In this document: positions 14,448 to 26,925 of the stretch, piece by piece
How the letters are laid out: the number at the start of each line of letters is the position of its first letter
How positions within the stretch are numbered: the first letter of the stretch is position 1
Assembly: GCA_033032175.1 (NCBI GenBank)
Contig: CM065310.1
Location: 4,216,001 to 4,280,000 of the forward strand
Direction of reading: 5' to 3'
DNA: 64,000 bases
From: Saturnia japonica
Lineage: Eukaryota; Arthropoda; Insecta; Lepidoptera; Saturniidae
Made by a program: the position numbers and the translations under genes
The notes under the pieces: model-generated
What the model saw: the letters and a program-made list of their open reading frames with translations, nothing else
Told to the model about the DNA's origin: nothing
Database searches by the model: none

Positions 14448-15858
14448 TCAGGCAGTAATTAAGGCTAAATCACAAATGTTGCGCGTAGGCTTGCCGGTAG
14501 CGAAAGCTGACGAACACCCCACATCGGAAAATTCCTCACACTTTTTCCCATCCATTTTAACACTAGATTCAATTTTATTATAGACAATCGCACTGTTCAC
14601 TTTATTATAGCTCGTTATAGTACATTTGTTCACAGCACTTTCACTTTTCTCGTCGAAAAAGGAGCGTCGGTCGGAGTTTACTTCCGGGGGCGAGGTCGAA
14701 AACAATTTAATTTCTAAGTCGCGATGCCCATTCATCGACGTTACGATCTCTGAAGATATTTCTAGAGATAAAGGAGAACGAGGTTCCGGTGAACTGGCCC
14801 TTCTCGTTGGTGGGAATAAGGAATACAAATTAGGTGCAGAATATGTTTCGCTATTATTTGGCTCTCTCCGCTCTGGAACACGAGATGACGGGTCGCTCCA
14901 GCTTCTTCTTAGAGTAGTATCCGCACCTCGCCTTCCTAGTGGTCCAACAACTTTCATAGAATCCTCCAATTTAGTGGGAGCGAAATCACCACTAGAATTC
15001 TCATCAAGCAAATCCGCAATCGAGTCGGCATCCCATATCTGACCCACAGGATCACACAGTCGACACTGACATGAACTGACGGCAGACTCTACAGGCGATG
15101 CAGCCTCTGCTAAGCCGTAACGGCTAGCTTCTAAAGCCTCCCCTAATGCCGTCACTCGGTATGTTTCCGGCACTGAATCCGAATACTCTAATCCTTTAAC
15201 ATTCAAACGATACGGCAATGACACTTTCACGACAATAAGATTCGTCGTAAACACCGTGCGACGCTCCGATGCTTGAAACCGCACAATGGTCAATACCACC
15301 GAGATCTAAAGCAGCAGATGTTAAGTCATGCGGTACAATATTGTTGGGTTTTCTATCCTTTTTGCGTCGTTTTCGTGGTTTTATTATCCTGGGTAACATA
15401 GTTTCAGAGTTCGTCGAGCCGGAACTTTCATCGCTCGCGACACTGACCGCATCCGTGTTATTGTTACGTCCGGATCGCACGGAGCGAGTTTGCTGCTGTT
15501 GATTGCGCGGCCTATTTCCTTCAGTCGGTTCACACCTGTCCCTAGAAAAGTTTTCCGTGTTGCTTTGAGGCCGATGTTGACGTTGCTCCGGTGCACAGTT
15601 ATATTTTCGACGATCTTGTCTGTTCTGAATTATAAGTGGAGCACCTTGTGCATGCAACGCCAATTTAGAAACGGGGTTATTCCGGGGTTGTGGTGGTGCA
15701 CGTCCCGCCATGGATATTAGAGGGGCGCCCAGCCAAGCATTTGGGTGCGGTACTCCGTAAGGCGGATAATAAGGCGGCGGGAAACCCGGAGCGGTGTTAG
15801 CATACTGAGGGCGACCGGGTTCGCGGCGCCCGAGAGCGACGCGCTCGCCCGGACTCAT
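14448..15858 (-). CDS. Uncharacterised basic, Pro/Ser-rich, mostly disordered protein (two exons inferred)
   Basis: Two long overlapping minus-strand frames lie end to end. The first starts at the ATG at 15858 and encodes a Pro/Tyr-rich N-terminus (GFPPPYYPPYG), a Gln/Arg-rich middle, a strongly basic stretch KPRKRRKKDRKP near residue 160 that looks like a nuclear localisation signal, and HDLTSAALDLGGIDHC. The second frame, ending at the TGA at 14448, encodes CQCRLCDPVG, an acidic DADSIADLLDE, RRSWSDPSSR and a Ser/Glu-rich tail. A GT at 15254-15253 and an AG at 15195-15194 define a 61-nt intron. Removing it joins the frames exactly (ASH-G-LEYSDS) and gives 1350 nt, or 449 residues. This length is normal for a small insect intron, though the acceptor (GTTAAAG) lacks a strong pyrimidine tract. 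I recognise no enzyme domain and do not assign a function. Both frames are GC-richer than their surroundings, which supports real coding. The alternative is a sequence frameshift within the overlap. Confidence 0.72.
15194..15254 (-). other. Inferred 61-nt intron joining the two frames of the 14.4-15.9 kb gene
   Basis: The minus-strand sequence begins GTGTTTAC and ends GTTAAAG. Its length is 1 modulo 3, which is exactly the shift needed to pass from the upstream frame to the downstream one. Without splicing, the upstream frame ends 20 codons later at 15196, in the sequence SVIAVSFEC. Confidence 0.5.
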
Positions 15859-15929
15859 AACGTTTGAAGAGCCGTTTAACCCATATTCAAAATAATTCGA
15901 TTCACTGTCACGGTAAAAGTTCGGCAGAG

Positions 15930-16140
15930 GACGAGATGTCGTAATCGTACACTAACATCGGAGGCGCGTCGGGAACCAATCCGCGTACATTCGCCGCGGC
16001 AGTCGGCTGAAGACTGAAGTGAATGAGCGCGAAGCGAGCCGACTGGTACCGCGAGAGCCGGGTGGGAGTGCCGCGACGCACCGCGCGCCACGCGACTCTC
16101 GCTCACGAGTGCCGGCAAGCGCGGCGCGGCGTCATTGCAT
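15930..16140 (-). promoter_or_regulatory. CpG-rich promoter/5' UTR region of the 14.4-15.9 kb gene
   Basis: This block is rich in CG dinucleotides (for example GGCGCG, CGCGCC, GCGAGC) and stands out sharply from the AT-rich DNA on its upstream side. It abuts the start codon at 15858 and probably holds the transcription start and 5' leader. I see no clear TATA box. A 80-codon open frame here (16118-15876) ends before the main start and looks like a by-product of high GC. Confidence 0.45.
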
Positions 16141-17079
16141 CGGAAAACTTTACAACCAACCCTAATATCACTTTACAATTAAACTAAACGAAATTTACTT
16201 TCCTTAAAGAGGTAAAAAAACTGTTTTCATACCTATATCCGATACCAACAAAAGGTTCGTTTTTATATATTAAGTTAGCTTTGAATCCTAAATTAACATA
16301 GCATAAACACAAGCAACAAAATGTAATTGTAACGACACAAAGAAGAATAGTAATGTTGTTTACTTACCTATAACTTATACGTTTAATTGCTTTAAAAGCG
16401 TTTCATAAGACTTACCTGTAAACAAAATAATTAATATTAGCATTTAATTATTTTTTTTATATGTAATAAACAACAAAACAAACAATAATTTGAAAAACTA
16501 GAAAGATTTTCTGATGATAATAATAATAACTAAGTTCTTCCGGCCTCCGAAAGTTACAATGAAAATAATATAAATAAATGCGGAAACGTAAAATGATCCC
16601 TTAAATGTCTTCAATAAATTTTAAAGCCATTCCAACAAGAAAAGATATAAAAAGTTTTATGACGTTGTAAATTGTAAACAAAACTACATAAGTACGTTTG
16701 AGTGTTGAATAAACACTCTGCTGAGAAATCACAGTGGATCCCTCGATATAATATGCATAAAAACGTTTAAGCTAAATAAATATAGATTACACAATGACTA
16801 TAAAAAAGAGGATGGGTGTTAATAGTTGGGTGATAAAATTTTGACACAACAGGTTCTCGACAATTTTACTATAAGCTCCAAGTGAATAACATTTTTCTAC
16901 AATTCATACCATGGCGTAACTGAGACGACATGCTTATAAAATAATATAATATTAATAATGTAATTTGATTAATCACAATTAATTTAACAAATGATCATTT
17001 TATTGTTGAACTCAGAAGTCTTCAATAAATATTTTTTTTAAATTTTACATATATTTAGCTGATGAGGCAGACGTTGTGC

Positions 17080-17470
17080 TCTTTCCGTTAGTTAATAGCT
17101 CGACCCCAGCGTCACCTATCGGATCCTAACATAAGTTTTAAATGATGAACCATCGTCTCTATAAAATAAAATTATTTTATGTAAATATGAAGTCAATAGG
17201 TGAAGTCGTTCAGAAGTTATAGAACACTAACAGACGCACACCAAAAATATGTAGCTAGCTGAGCCTGCGGCTCCGCTCGCGTGGGCTACAGAATGAAGAT
17301 GATGAAGAATTAATAATTAATATTAAGCAATAAATTTTAAGGACCAAGTACCTATCTAAGGAGTAAAACGAAAAAAAAAAGACCAAAATCTATGCAATAG
17401 TTTTTGTGTGATGCGCGCACAACGGAAAACCTCTATCATTTTATTTATTTAAAAGATTTATAAGATGTGA
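17080..17470 (-). repeat. Helitron-like repeat, types F/G
   Basis: Plus strand: CACCTATCGGATCCTAACAT (about 17113) is shared with 60983. Then TAGCTGAGCCTGCGGCTCCG at 17257, TACCTATCTAAGGAGTAAAA and GTGTGATGCGCGCACAACGG. The 17257-17470 part is the inverse of 18130-18330 and 62175-62394. Confidence 0.55.
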
Positions 17471-18129
17471 TATAATATTTCACGTTTGTTTTTGTTTCAG
17501 TTAATTATCCTAATTCAAATATCGAATAAGTTTATTATGCATAAAAATATCACACTTAAAGTAATATAATATTCATAATTAAACTTTTTTATTTCCATCG
17601 AAATATAATACAATCTTCTTTGACTCGTAGCGTATGAACCGACCTCCGTTTGCACCCACGGGCACGGGTGAAAGTGAATCCGATGAGTCAGAAGCCTCTC
17701 TCTCGATAAATGTCAACATTGTTAATATATCGTGCGGTTATTATATTATTTTTTCGTTTATCATACACCTATGTATACGTGTACGTCTATTACAGTCAAC
17801 GTTTTAGCATATTCATAATGTAACACACATCAACTTTCGTTCGATGAAAGCGGACGGACACACGCGGCCCGGGTCCGATGCGTTAATGCGAAATGACTAA
17901 ATTATTATTTTTATGTATCTTATGTACTATTATACTACACTTATAATGAGAAAGCCGGAAGTTTTATCGTTTCTATATTAATTATGGACTTATAAAAATG
18001 GATTTGCATTAAGTGTCGACATATATTACTCTATTTATATATACACTACTATAATGTATATTTTTATACCGGTCAATAGTTTATATCTACCAAACTATGT
18101 TTTGATATTTTCCATTAATATAATTAATC

Positions 18130-18335
18130 TTTCTATATAAAAAAAATGACTGAAGTCTGCCGTTGTGTACGCATCAAGCAAAAGCTACTGACTAGATTTC
18201 GAGGTTTTTTTTGTTTTACTCCTTAGATAGGTACTTGATCTTTATCTTTAAAAAATATCACGATATCTTCATTCTATGAAAGGTTATTAAAGTTTTAAAA
18301 AACTACGGATTTTATAAGCACTACGCGTTCTGCGA
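18130..18335 (+). repeat. Helitron-like repeat, type F 5' part
   Basis: AATGACTGAAGTCTGCCGTT, GTACGCATCAAGCAAAAGCT and TTTACTCCTTAGATAGGTAC match the inverse of 17330-17460 and 43680-43760. Confidence 0.55.
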
Positions 18336-19189
18336 TAAGTTATCTTGCTTCGACAAGTGGGTATTATAATATTTGTGTAGATTAGCGCGAACGAGTCGCG
18401 AGCGCTTGCAAGTTAATATTAAGAATCAGGAACTTACTAAAATTACCCAGATATAGAGTTGTTATTAGAAGTCCAGCAAAAAATATGAAAAATATACAAA
18501 GAAAAACACATAGGCATAGCCTAAGCCGGTCTAAAATTGGTTCAGTTTTTAAGGAGGAAACAGGGGAATGCGAAATTATGATTTGTATAGTTGTCTCTCT
18601 CGCGCTCTTTTTGGAAAGCAATAGATTGATGTTAAAACCTATTCTTCAAATATCCCCTACCTTCAATTATACCCTAAATATCTGGCAGCCGTGTAACAGG
18701 AACAGACCTAAAACAGTGCAATTTCCTACGTTACTATGTACCTACCTATATGTAATTATAATTAAAACGCGTGTATCGTGTCTCAAAGGAATAATTGAAA
18801 ATACAATCGCCTATAATATATACAAGAATTTGCATGTACGTACTAATTAAGACAAAGTATTGTGCACCTACTGTACGATAAATGGATACCTATTATCTCT
18901 TCTGTTCTATAAGTACACGTAATCTACATAATATTTATTATCTTACATAGCTAATCATTTTGTAACAATATAAATTATCTGAGCTCACTGACCCAGGAAA
19001 ACAATTTTTTTTTGTTAATAAGCTTAAACAATGAATATATTTTTTACAACGCACATTAGCCAAGCAACAAACTTTCCCCATTCAACAGTTCCGATACATT
19101 AATACGGCCCCCTTGCGATAGCAGTAATCGTTAAATATCGATATCAAAATAATAAATCAAAATAAATTATTATTATGTACCAAACACAA

Positions 19190-19545
19190 TCTGAATTTGC
19201 AATCTCGAAGCCGATATTTAGGGTGTAAGGGGTGTCAATTTATATCTTCAGCACTGAGACACCCAAGCCAACCTCACCTGCACGTGGTGCACCCTTCTGA
19301 GCAACGAACGAGGAAAAGTCTATTGCGGGCCACCATGCATGTGGTGAAAGGTCCATCATTGTGGTTCACTTTTGCGTGTAGCGTTTTGAGGTCAGCCTGT
19401 GCATATCGAGTTTAATTAATGCAGACCGACATGACAGCGGGGACCGTCGACGGATTACGATCTCTTGGTGGTCACTGTTGCGTTATGATTGTACTGAACT
19501 TACCATCAGGGACGGTACGCTCAATTTGCCATGCTACTATTAAAA
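19190..19545 (-). repeat. Single arm plus loop of the foldback family
   Basis: On the minus strand it reads CGTACCGTCCCTGATGGTAA, GCTGTCATGTCGGTCTGCAT, ACATGCATGGTGGCCCGCAA and GAGGTTGGCTTGGGTGTCTC. The last part matches the loop of the 1920-2480 element. Confidence 0.62.
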
Positions 19546-20084
19546 AAAAAAAAAAATTCTGCTATCGCTTTCCTCTTGCGCAATTAAAGGGCAGGTTCCT
19601 GTGACTTAGGCACTTTATTAATGAGAAAAATCGATTATCATCAAAACTTTATTTTTCGTTTTCAAATTAAAACCAGTTGTCATCACTAAATTCGTTATAT
19701 AGATGCTGAGAGCCTCAAACTAAAAGCTAAAAAATTATAGCACCGATTTTAAAACTAAAACTCGAAACGGTCCAACAACAGAGTTTAATAAAGGTACATC
19801 TGCACCACTAAAACGAAACACGAATGACGAATGAGCGAAAAACAATGGAATAATTTAAATAAAAGGAATAAATTAGGGTATAAAAGAAGTCAAGGTCAAT
19901 AAATACAGAGGCGGACACTTGAGAACATAATGAATAGATTACCACTTAACCGTACAATTTAACACGGTAGAGAGAGTCAGGTCAGACGAATTACTCGGAA
20001 GTATTTTTCGATCTACTTTGAGGGTCCTACTCTAATGTTGTAAACTTTTTGCACTCTTAATTATTTCGTATATTATTCTATACT

Positions 20085-20610
20085 ACCTGTGCCTGTGGCT
20101 TCGCTCACGTGGACTACAGAATGCCCGCGCGAATCTTGCCCCCCGCTCCCGGCTATTTTAAAGACAAAAATGCTTATTGTGGGTGTTCCTTAGAAGATAG
20201 ACGTATGTATGTATTACTCTCCCTGACTTTTTGTAGGTTTTTTAATGTTTACAATCATATAGTACATTAGTTTGCTATATCTCTTATGGTTTACTCAGCG
20301 TAAGCCATTTAAGCGCCCGAATTGATTCACCATGACCAGTTTTTTTTTATTTTTGCGGAACGCTAATTCTTTTTCTAATTTAAAAGTAGCTTAAGTTACT
20401 CCCTATAACATCAGCTTTCTATCAGTGTAAGTCCCGTCAAAATCGGTCCAACCGTTTCGGAGATTACCGGAACAAAGACAGACAGACAAAAATTAAAAAA
20501 ATTGGTGTTTAGTTATATGTATCGTGTATACTTTCATATGTATTTAATAAAAAAACTGTTATTTTGACATTACAAACAGATACATCAATTTTATTAATTG
20601 TATGTATAGA
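20085..20610 (-). mobile_element. Helitron-like element, type A, near full length
   Basis: On the minus strand it ends GCCACAGGCACAGGTAG and begins near 20610 (TATACATACAATTAATAAAA). The shared core is seen inverted: CCGTTTCGGAGATTACCGGA, GGTTTACTCAGCGTAAGCC. Confidence 0.78.
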
Positions 20611-21599
20611 TTAATTTTCCTTATTTAAATTTCTCACATATATTTTTTTTATAGGAATAATTTTACTAGTGGGCCTTGAACAGAATGTAAACAATCTAAC
20701 AGCTGTCATGTTACTTAAAACAGATTGTTAATAGATGGCGTCTTGTATAAGTTTTCATTAGCAACAACAAATTTCCTAATGAAAAGGTTTCAATCATTTT
20801 TATTAAGCATTTTTTTTATCTATTGTCAATGGCGCGGAACATAATATTTAAAATGATGTTTGCGTCATTACTTTTGATGAAGATTTAACGGAGATATGGC
20901 GTTGCCAGGGAAAACACTATTGAGAAATAAATAAAATTAAACGCTGTTCGTTGGTAATGGTAACAATTTAGAACGGCTGGACCGATTTGGCTATTTTTTA
21001 TTTTTAAATGTTCGTAATAGTCCGAATTAGGTTTTTTTATGTTAAGAAATATTTTATGAACACATGATACCCATGTAAACTATATAATCATTATATAAGT
21101 GTAATAGAATGGATACAATAAAAAGTTTCGTATGAGAAATTGTATCATTTTTTAATTATCCTAAAAATGCATTCTTTATCATTCGAGTACATTATAAAAT
21201 ACAAAATACGGTCTCGCTTTAGCCACCATTTCCAGTCTGGACGACAATCCTTAACAAAAAAGTCAAAAGTACGCAAATGCGTCACCCGTCACCCCACTTC
21301 ACTGGATGAGGGGTGGAAATTAAAATACAAACAGCTCGCTTTCCTTGTTAAAGGGTGACCTCATGAAAGGGGTGTAAATTGAAAAGTAAAATGTTATTTT
21401 TATGTACAGTTTACAACCATATAGGTATCTATAGTATTACAGTGATTTATTTATTTCTACATATGTTGATTAATAGTAGCACGAATAATATAAAAACGCA
21501 AATAAATCGATTATAATTTTTATCACAGAAGATTATGCAATTAACGAAGTCGATGTTGTTATTGTTTGTTATCACTTTTTTTTTGCAATAGCACAGCAA

Positions 21600-21840
21600 A
21601 ATTACAGCACTATATAATACTTGATGGTGAACATAATACAATCCAAAACAACGGTGACCATCGAGAAATCAGCAATCCATCGCCGGTCGTCGCTGCCTCT
21701 CAGCAGATAGATACAAATTGGCTGATACCGAAACGCGATAAATCAAAAGAGGGTTTCTGTATATGGTTAATCATTATGTGCATGGTGGTCACGCCACACT
21801 CGGGTACAGACACCCACCCTACCATCTCGCTTGGAAACTA
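21600..21840 (+). repeat. Single arm of the foldback family
   Basis: AATACAATCCAAAACAACGG, GTCGTCGCTGCCTCTCAGCA, GGCTGATACCGAAACGCGAT and CATGGTGGTCACGCCACACT are in family order. Confidence 0.6.
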
Positions 21841-21898
21841 GATATACACAGGTTGACAAATGTGTCCAACTGTGCCCAGTGTCTACAATATGTGACTT

Positions 21899-21925
21899 CA
21901 CGTGGTTCACGTGGTCTACCACGTG
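21899..21925. promoter_or_regulatory. Cluster of three CACGTG palindromes
   Basis: CACGTG occurs at 21899-21904, 21908-21913 and 21920-21925. The hexamer is the canonical E-box bound by bHLH/PAS and Myc-type factors. No gene start is seen nearby, so function is unproven. Confidence 0.4.
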
Positions 21926-21959
21926 AGAGCAAAATGTAAGTATTTCCTACAATGCTACA

Positions 21960-23980
21960 ATTTCCTTATACTGTTCAGGGAGCAATTATTTTATATTTAT
22001 TTACATATATGTAATTGGTTTCTCAGAAACGATTTAAATGAAATTTTGTATTCAGGGAAAATGATTTCCTTTGTAAGTTTAGCTGGACACCCCGAGAATT
22101 GCTGGGCTGCCCTGATATTAATGTATTATACTAAAAATTGGTCAATAACAACTGGCCTATAACTACAACGGTTATCTCAGTTCGAAGCATTTTAATTCAA
22201 CAACTATACATTTGCGTCTAACGAACGCAATGGTGTGTAACCAGATGTTCGTTAATACTAAACACATACTCTCATATAAGATAAATACTATTATTTAAAA
22301 AGAGAAGAAGCATTCAATAATTTAAACACAGTATACTGTTTGAAATTAAAATGATAAATGTCGCTACGAAAGAATAATAATAATAAGTGGCGCCATTAAA
22401 CTATACGAAATTACGACAATAGGCTAAGCAGCACAATAAACCCGTCAATAGATTATCGCCAGTTAACGTCGCACTAATGGATGTAATAAAACTACTTATA
22501 TTTATTTCTTTACGAGCATTTGATATAAAGGAAACCAGTTTTATACAGACTTACAATTTGCAGTACGGGATAAATATAACTACACTGTTAAAAATTTCAT
22601 CGGTTATTTTACAAAGCACGTTTTGGAAAGTAATATGCAAAACATTTTAGCCAAAATTAAAATGGCATATTGTAATAATACAAAACTTTGTTTGTAAAGA
22701 GAAGAGGAAACTGACTAACAGTTTCGTAAAATTACAACACTTTTTTGTAAGGGAACTGACATCTCTCTTGTAACAATTCAAGTTATTTTTAAGAAACACT
22801 AGAAATAAAATACGTAATACAAATTCTTCGACAGCAACAGGAGTGAAAACGCTGTAACACGGCTACTAATTTATATTTGCAGACCATCCTAATTCAATTA
22901 GAGCTATATGTATATACATAACATGTACCTACATACAACGCTGTGGTTATTTATAAGAAGTAATACTAAAACGTATTCGTCTAATGTTATTAGCACATTA
23001 TCGTTTTGCTCTTGTTAACAACTCTCCTATAAATTGAAATTTCTGCTAGATATACAGCATGAATTTATGAGATGGGACAGTATTCTCACTATAAACTCAC
23101 AAAATTCGCACTCTAATTATAATAGAACATTATTTTAGTAAACATAAATAAGTAAGTACCAATATCTCTTCACTTTAAGTATACACCTATCACAAAAAGA
23201 ATAAACGAAAATGAAGAAGTTTCGTGAATACGTTCGGACAGATATTAGTCTTTAAACAGCCAAATCATCACTAGAGAAAGCGCAGATTTGTCGACCCCCG
23301 TCATAGTCGCGTGTCAAGACAAAATCAATTCAACATCCACAACTCTCGCTTTCATATAGTTAGTTGCGTTAACCGCCACTCTTTACCCACTGTGTGTTAC
23401 CGCAATTAACACTGTTACAAAAATATAGATACAGTTGTAAAGGACGTTTATTAAGATGTTCACAAATTGGTTAAATTTAATCACGGGATTTACATAAAGT
23501 ATCGGAAACATTTCTTGATTGTGACAAAGACAAGTGCCTAGAGCTAAAACCGAACTTCCTTAATACTATACTATACCATTACCTACCATTATAATATGAA
23601 ATCAGTTTTACTAAGTATGTATTTTTTCGTACAAACCAACCGACCTAACAAACGCATTGAAATCATACTCAACCACCTTAATTAATACTTAAAACTCTCC
23701 TCAACTAATGCAGATCCCATTTTAAAACTTCTAGTGTTTTATAAATGTACTTAGAGCTATATTTCGAAATAAAAATGTATACTTCTGGCTTTGTATATAA
23801 AAAAAAATCCGAGTTTCAATTTCGACTGTTCTTTAGAAACCCATAACTTAACAAATAAACCTCATAGAAAAAAGAAATTGTGTGTCTTCACTCATAACTC
23901 CTAGAAGTATAATTAGGCCGAATATGAACGTATTTCATGACCTAATTTTTTTTTCGTTGTCCCCTTCGCGTGAAACGTCC
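21960..23980. other. AT-rich DNA without recognised features
   Basis: Only short chance frames are present. No repeat shared with the rest of the window was noticed. Confidence 0.5.
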
Positions 23981-23989
23981 CTCCCTATA

Positions 23990-24114
23990 TAGATAAGTAC
24001 GGGAATCGCGAACAACGTAATAATGGTAGATTACACGGGTGCGTTATCTACTGCGGCGCGGTGGAGAGTTGGTCGAATAAATTTAACACGGCTGAAACCG
24101 CAGGGCACAGCTAG
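23990..24114 (+). mobile_element. Helitron type B 3' end
   Basis: ATTACACGGGTGCGTTATCT, CTGCGGCGCGGTGGAGAG and GCTGAAACCGCAGGGCACAG then CTAG|T at 24111-24114. Confidence 0.65.
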
Positions 24115-24479
24115 TTAAATAATAAAAATAACATTGTTCTTATAAGATAAGCTCTCACAAACATTTTCATGAAATAACTTCATTTAGCAAATAAATAATA
24201 TGCACACCGAACAGCGAGTGAATAAGATTTGCTTTTCTCATTTGCGTGTCGATTTCTCGAATGTTTAATAGTTGATTGAACTTTCTACATCAACTTAATC
24301 GCAACGATATTATACCTACATCAAGTCAATGTCATTGATCGTGTGATATTTACTTATCGAGTTAACACATTAGAATGAAACATGATATGGAACGAGAACG
24401 CAGATATCGATTCTACACTTGTTAACAGGTGCATAACTACAGCCAGTTTACTTCTTCCGCCGTGTCTCATTTCCCATAT

Positions 24480-24790
24480 CATTTGGTTTCGGCCCTGTTA
24501 GTCTTAATGAGCCATTCTTGGCATAGTTGTATAATTTTCTAAACTAATCCTCGTAATGTCCCTCCTAATTGTTCCCAACCAGGTTATTGGTGGTCTACCT
24601 CGGCTTCTTTTAGGATATATTATGCAGATCTTGTCATATGGTCTACAACACGACGCATAACATGGCTATACCAGCTCAATACAATTTTCGGCAATTATGT
24701 CAGGAATCTTTGCAACTTTAAAAGTTTCCCGAATTCCCTCATTCCTGACTTTATCTTTAAGAGTAACTCCGCCGGCCCACCTGAGACAGT
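24480..24790 (-). mobile_element. LINE RT C-terminal relic
   Basis: The minus strand reads ELV*PCYAS, then PKRSRGRPPITWLGTIRRD and ITRISLENYTTM. The GRPPITW...IRRD wording is typical of endonuclease/RT-type LINE C-termini. It is interrupted by frameshifts. Confidence 0.55.
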
Positions 24791-25014
24791 TTACTCTAAA
24801 CTTATTAATTAAATTAATAATTATTAATCAAATATATACATTTATAAACCTGTCTACATCTACGCAAGAAAAATCAGCAGATGCATAGGAAAGGAAAGGA
24901 AGAAGCAACAATTTATTGCTGGTACGACTTTTGATTTTAGAAGTCGTAATTTTGATCTCCGTACAGGATAAGTTTTTCTGTGATAAGCATAATCGACAAT
25001 TTTGTATCTAACGT

Positions 25015-25270
25015 ATCAACTGTTTGGTTTATCCATCCGTTCAGCGAAATGCCGCCTGCTGTTGGACATAGGCTTCCCCAAAGATCGCCACAACGATCGG
25101 TCCTGCCTTGCATGCATCCAGCTAGTTCCCGCAACCTTTACCAGGTCGTCGGTCCACCTTATGGCGAATATGCCCACTTCTTTCGATACGTGGCTGCCAC
25201 TCGAGAACTCTACGGCCCCATCGATCATACATTCTACGAGCAATGTGGCCCGCCTACTGCTACTTAAATC
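25015..25270 (-). mobile_element. RTE-like LINE RT C-terminal relic
   Basis: The minus strand encodes RWTDDLVKVAGTSWMHARQD followed by RSLWRSLGK, the common C-terminal signature of insect LINE polymerases (W.DD..KVAG..W...A.DR..W...GEA). It is probably the continuation of the same kind of LINE as at 24480-24790, but it is a separate fragment. Confidence 0.72.
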
Positions 25271-25684
25271 TAGAAATTCTGAGAACTATGAAAGTGACTT
25301 TAGTTCTTCTGCGGACCTCCTCATTTCTATTTGGTTACCAAAGTACATAGTATCCCAAGTTTTGAATCAAATTGTTGGTTAATGTGCGAGATTACCAAAT
25401 CATATGAAAGAATATATCCACTTCCATCTTTCACAAATTATGAACACTACAAAAACGATTGAAGATTTAATATGTTACAACACGATGAAAATGTTCTGGG
25501 TTAAATTTAAATATTTCTACTTTTAAAACTAAATGTAAATAAAATAATAATTATTTTTAAATCAAATCATTTGCATTAATTAAGTAAGTATTATAATAAT
25601 TTACATTTTAAATATTAGACCTTTTATCATTTCTGTTGCTTTAAGTAACTCCGGATCGGTCGTTAGATTAATACTAATTATTTT

Positions 25685-25795
25685 TTATATACTAGCTCGA
25701 CAAAATTACATATAATAAATAGTACCTAGTGAAAGTATGGTACAGTCAAGAAACAAATTCCATCAACAGTCGTCGCCATCATGCCGGCCGGCCCG
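25685..25795 (+). repeat. Degraded arm of the foldback family
   Basis: TAGCTCGACAAAATTACATA and CAACAGTCGTCGCCATCATG then CCGGCC. Only about 110 bp remain. Confidence 0.45.
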
Positions 25796-26804
25796 AAGAA
25801 TCACTTCATTACACCTAGTTTGGTTGTTAGTCGGGAGCCAATTTCACAATTAAGAAAGTATTATTTATTGGTATGAATATAGTTGTATTTACACATGAAG
25901 ACTAACATCCGCTAGAATATCCGTGTATACAAGAAATAGCTCTTCAGTGAACATAATTGGTCGGATTTACTTATTTTTGCGATTTAACAATTTCAGAAAT
26001 GAGAATCATGAAATCTAACGAACACTTGCCATCATGTAGCAACTCAGTAATTGCGTGCCGTCCTAGGAAAATTGCGCGAATGATATGCAGTTCCATGAAT
26101 CAACATCCAGAGTACATTTGTAATTCGTAAGTTCGCAACTTTATTTTGTAACTATTTAATTTAAAAGTGTAGTAAATACCACTTCATAGACATTAGGAAT
26201 ATATTCTTTTTCTGTTATAATAAATAGTAGGTTGGTAGTTGATCACTTGCTACGTAAATATTTTACTAATTATAGGAAGCTACATTATCACAAGTGCTAT
26301 TAATAGGCTACTTTTATTCTTATTAAATGTTATAATGTACCTAATTACCGTGATCGAAGTAGCGGGGGGTTGTTATTACATTATGTAAATGTTAATATTG
26401 CTGTCCACACGTCTCAATAGAATGAATGAATTAATGAATTTACAACGAATAAAGAGTCATAAACAAAGAAGTTATGCCTGAAAATCCATAAAAAAATACA
26501 TACAATCGAATAAAGGACCTCCGTTGAGAAACAGAAAATTGTCTGATGGCTCCCAAAATGAGTCACTGATACTTTGTTCTACAAGTATATTTGAACTTTT
26601 ACTATCTTGACGCTCATTAAGGAATGGACAAACAATCTTAAGAAGAAATTGTCACGTCAGTTTATCATAATATTTGTTTGAATCGATAACAAGACGACAG
26701 CTCAGTGTTTATAACAATCGAACAATTTAAGAGCAATAAGAAATATTATAAAAATTGTAAACTTAAGTGTGTACATGCAATTTAATATTTTAGACAAAAT
26801 ACTA

Positions 26805-26925
26805 GCTGGACCGGAAGTTGTTTTGCCTTTCCAGTAATTACTGGTTTGACTATAACGCCACCTACACATACTTTGCTTGAATATAGTTATGAACCATTGT
26901 ATCGATAAAACAAAAACATGTATTA
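26805..26925 (+). repeat. Repeat G fragment
   Basis: TTTCCAGTAATTACTGGTTT, GACTATAACGCCACCTACAC and GAACCATTGTATCGATAAAA follow the order seen at 60955. Confidence 0.5.

Noticed and set aside
14626..15042. 138-codon plus-strand frame
   Set aside because: It lies antisense to the second exon of the 14.4-15.9 kb gene and is explained as its shadow.
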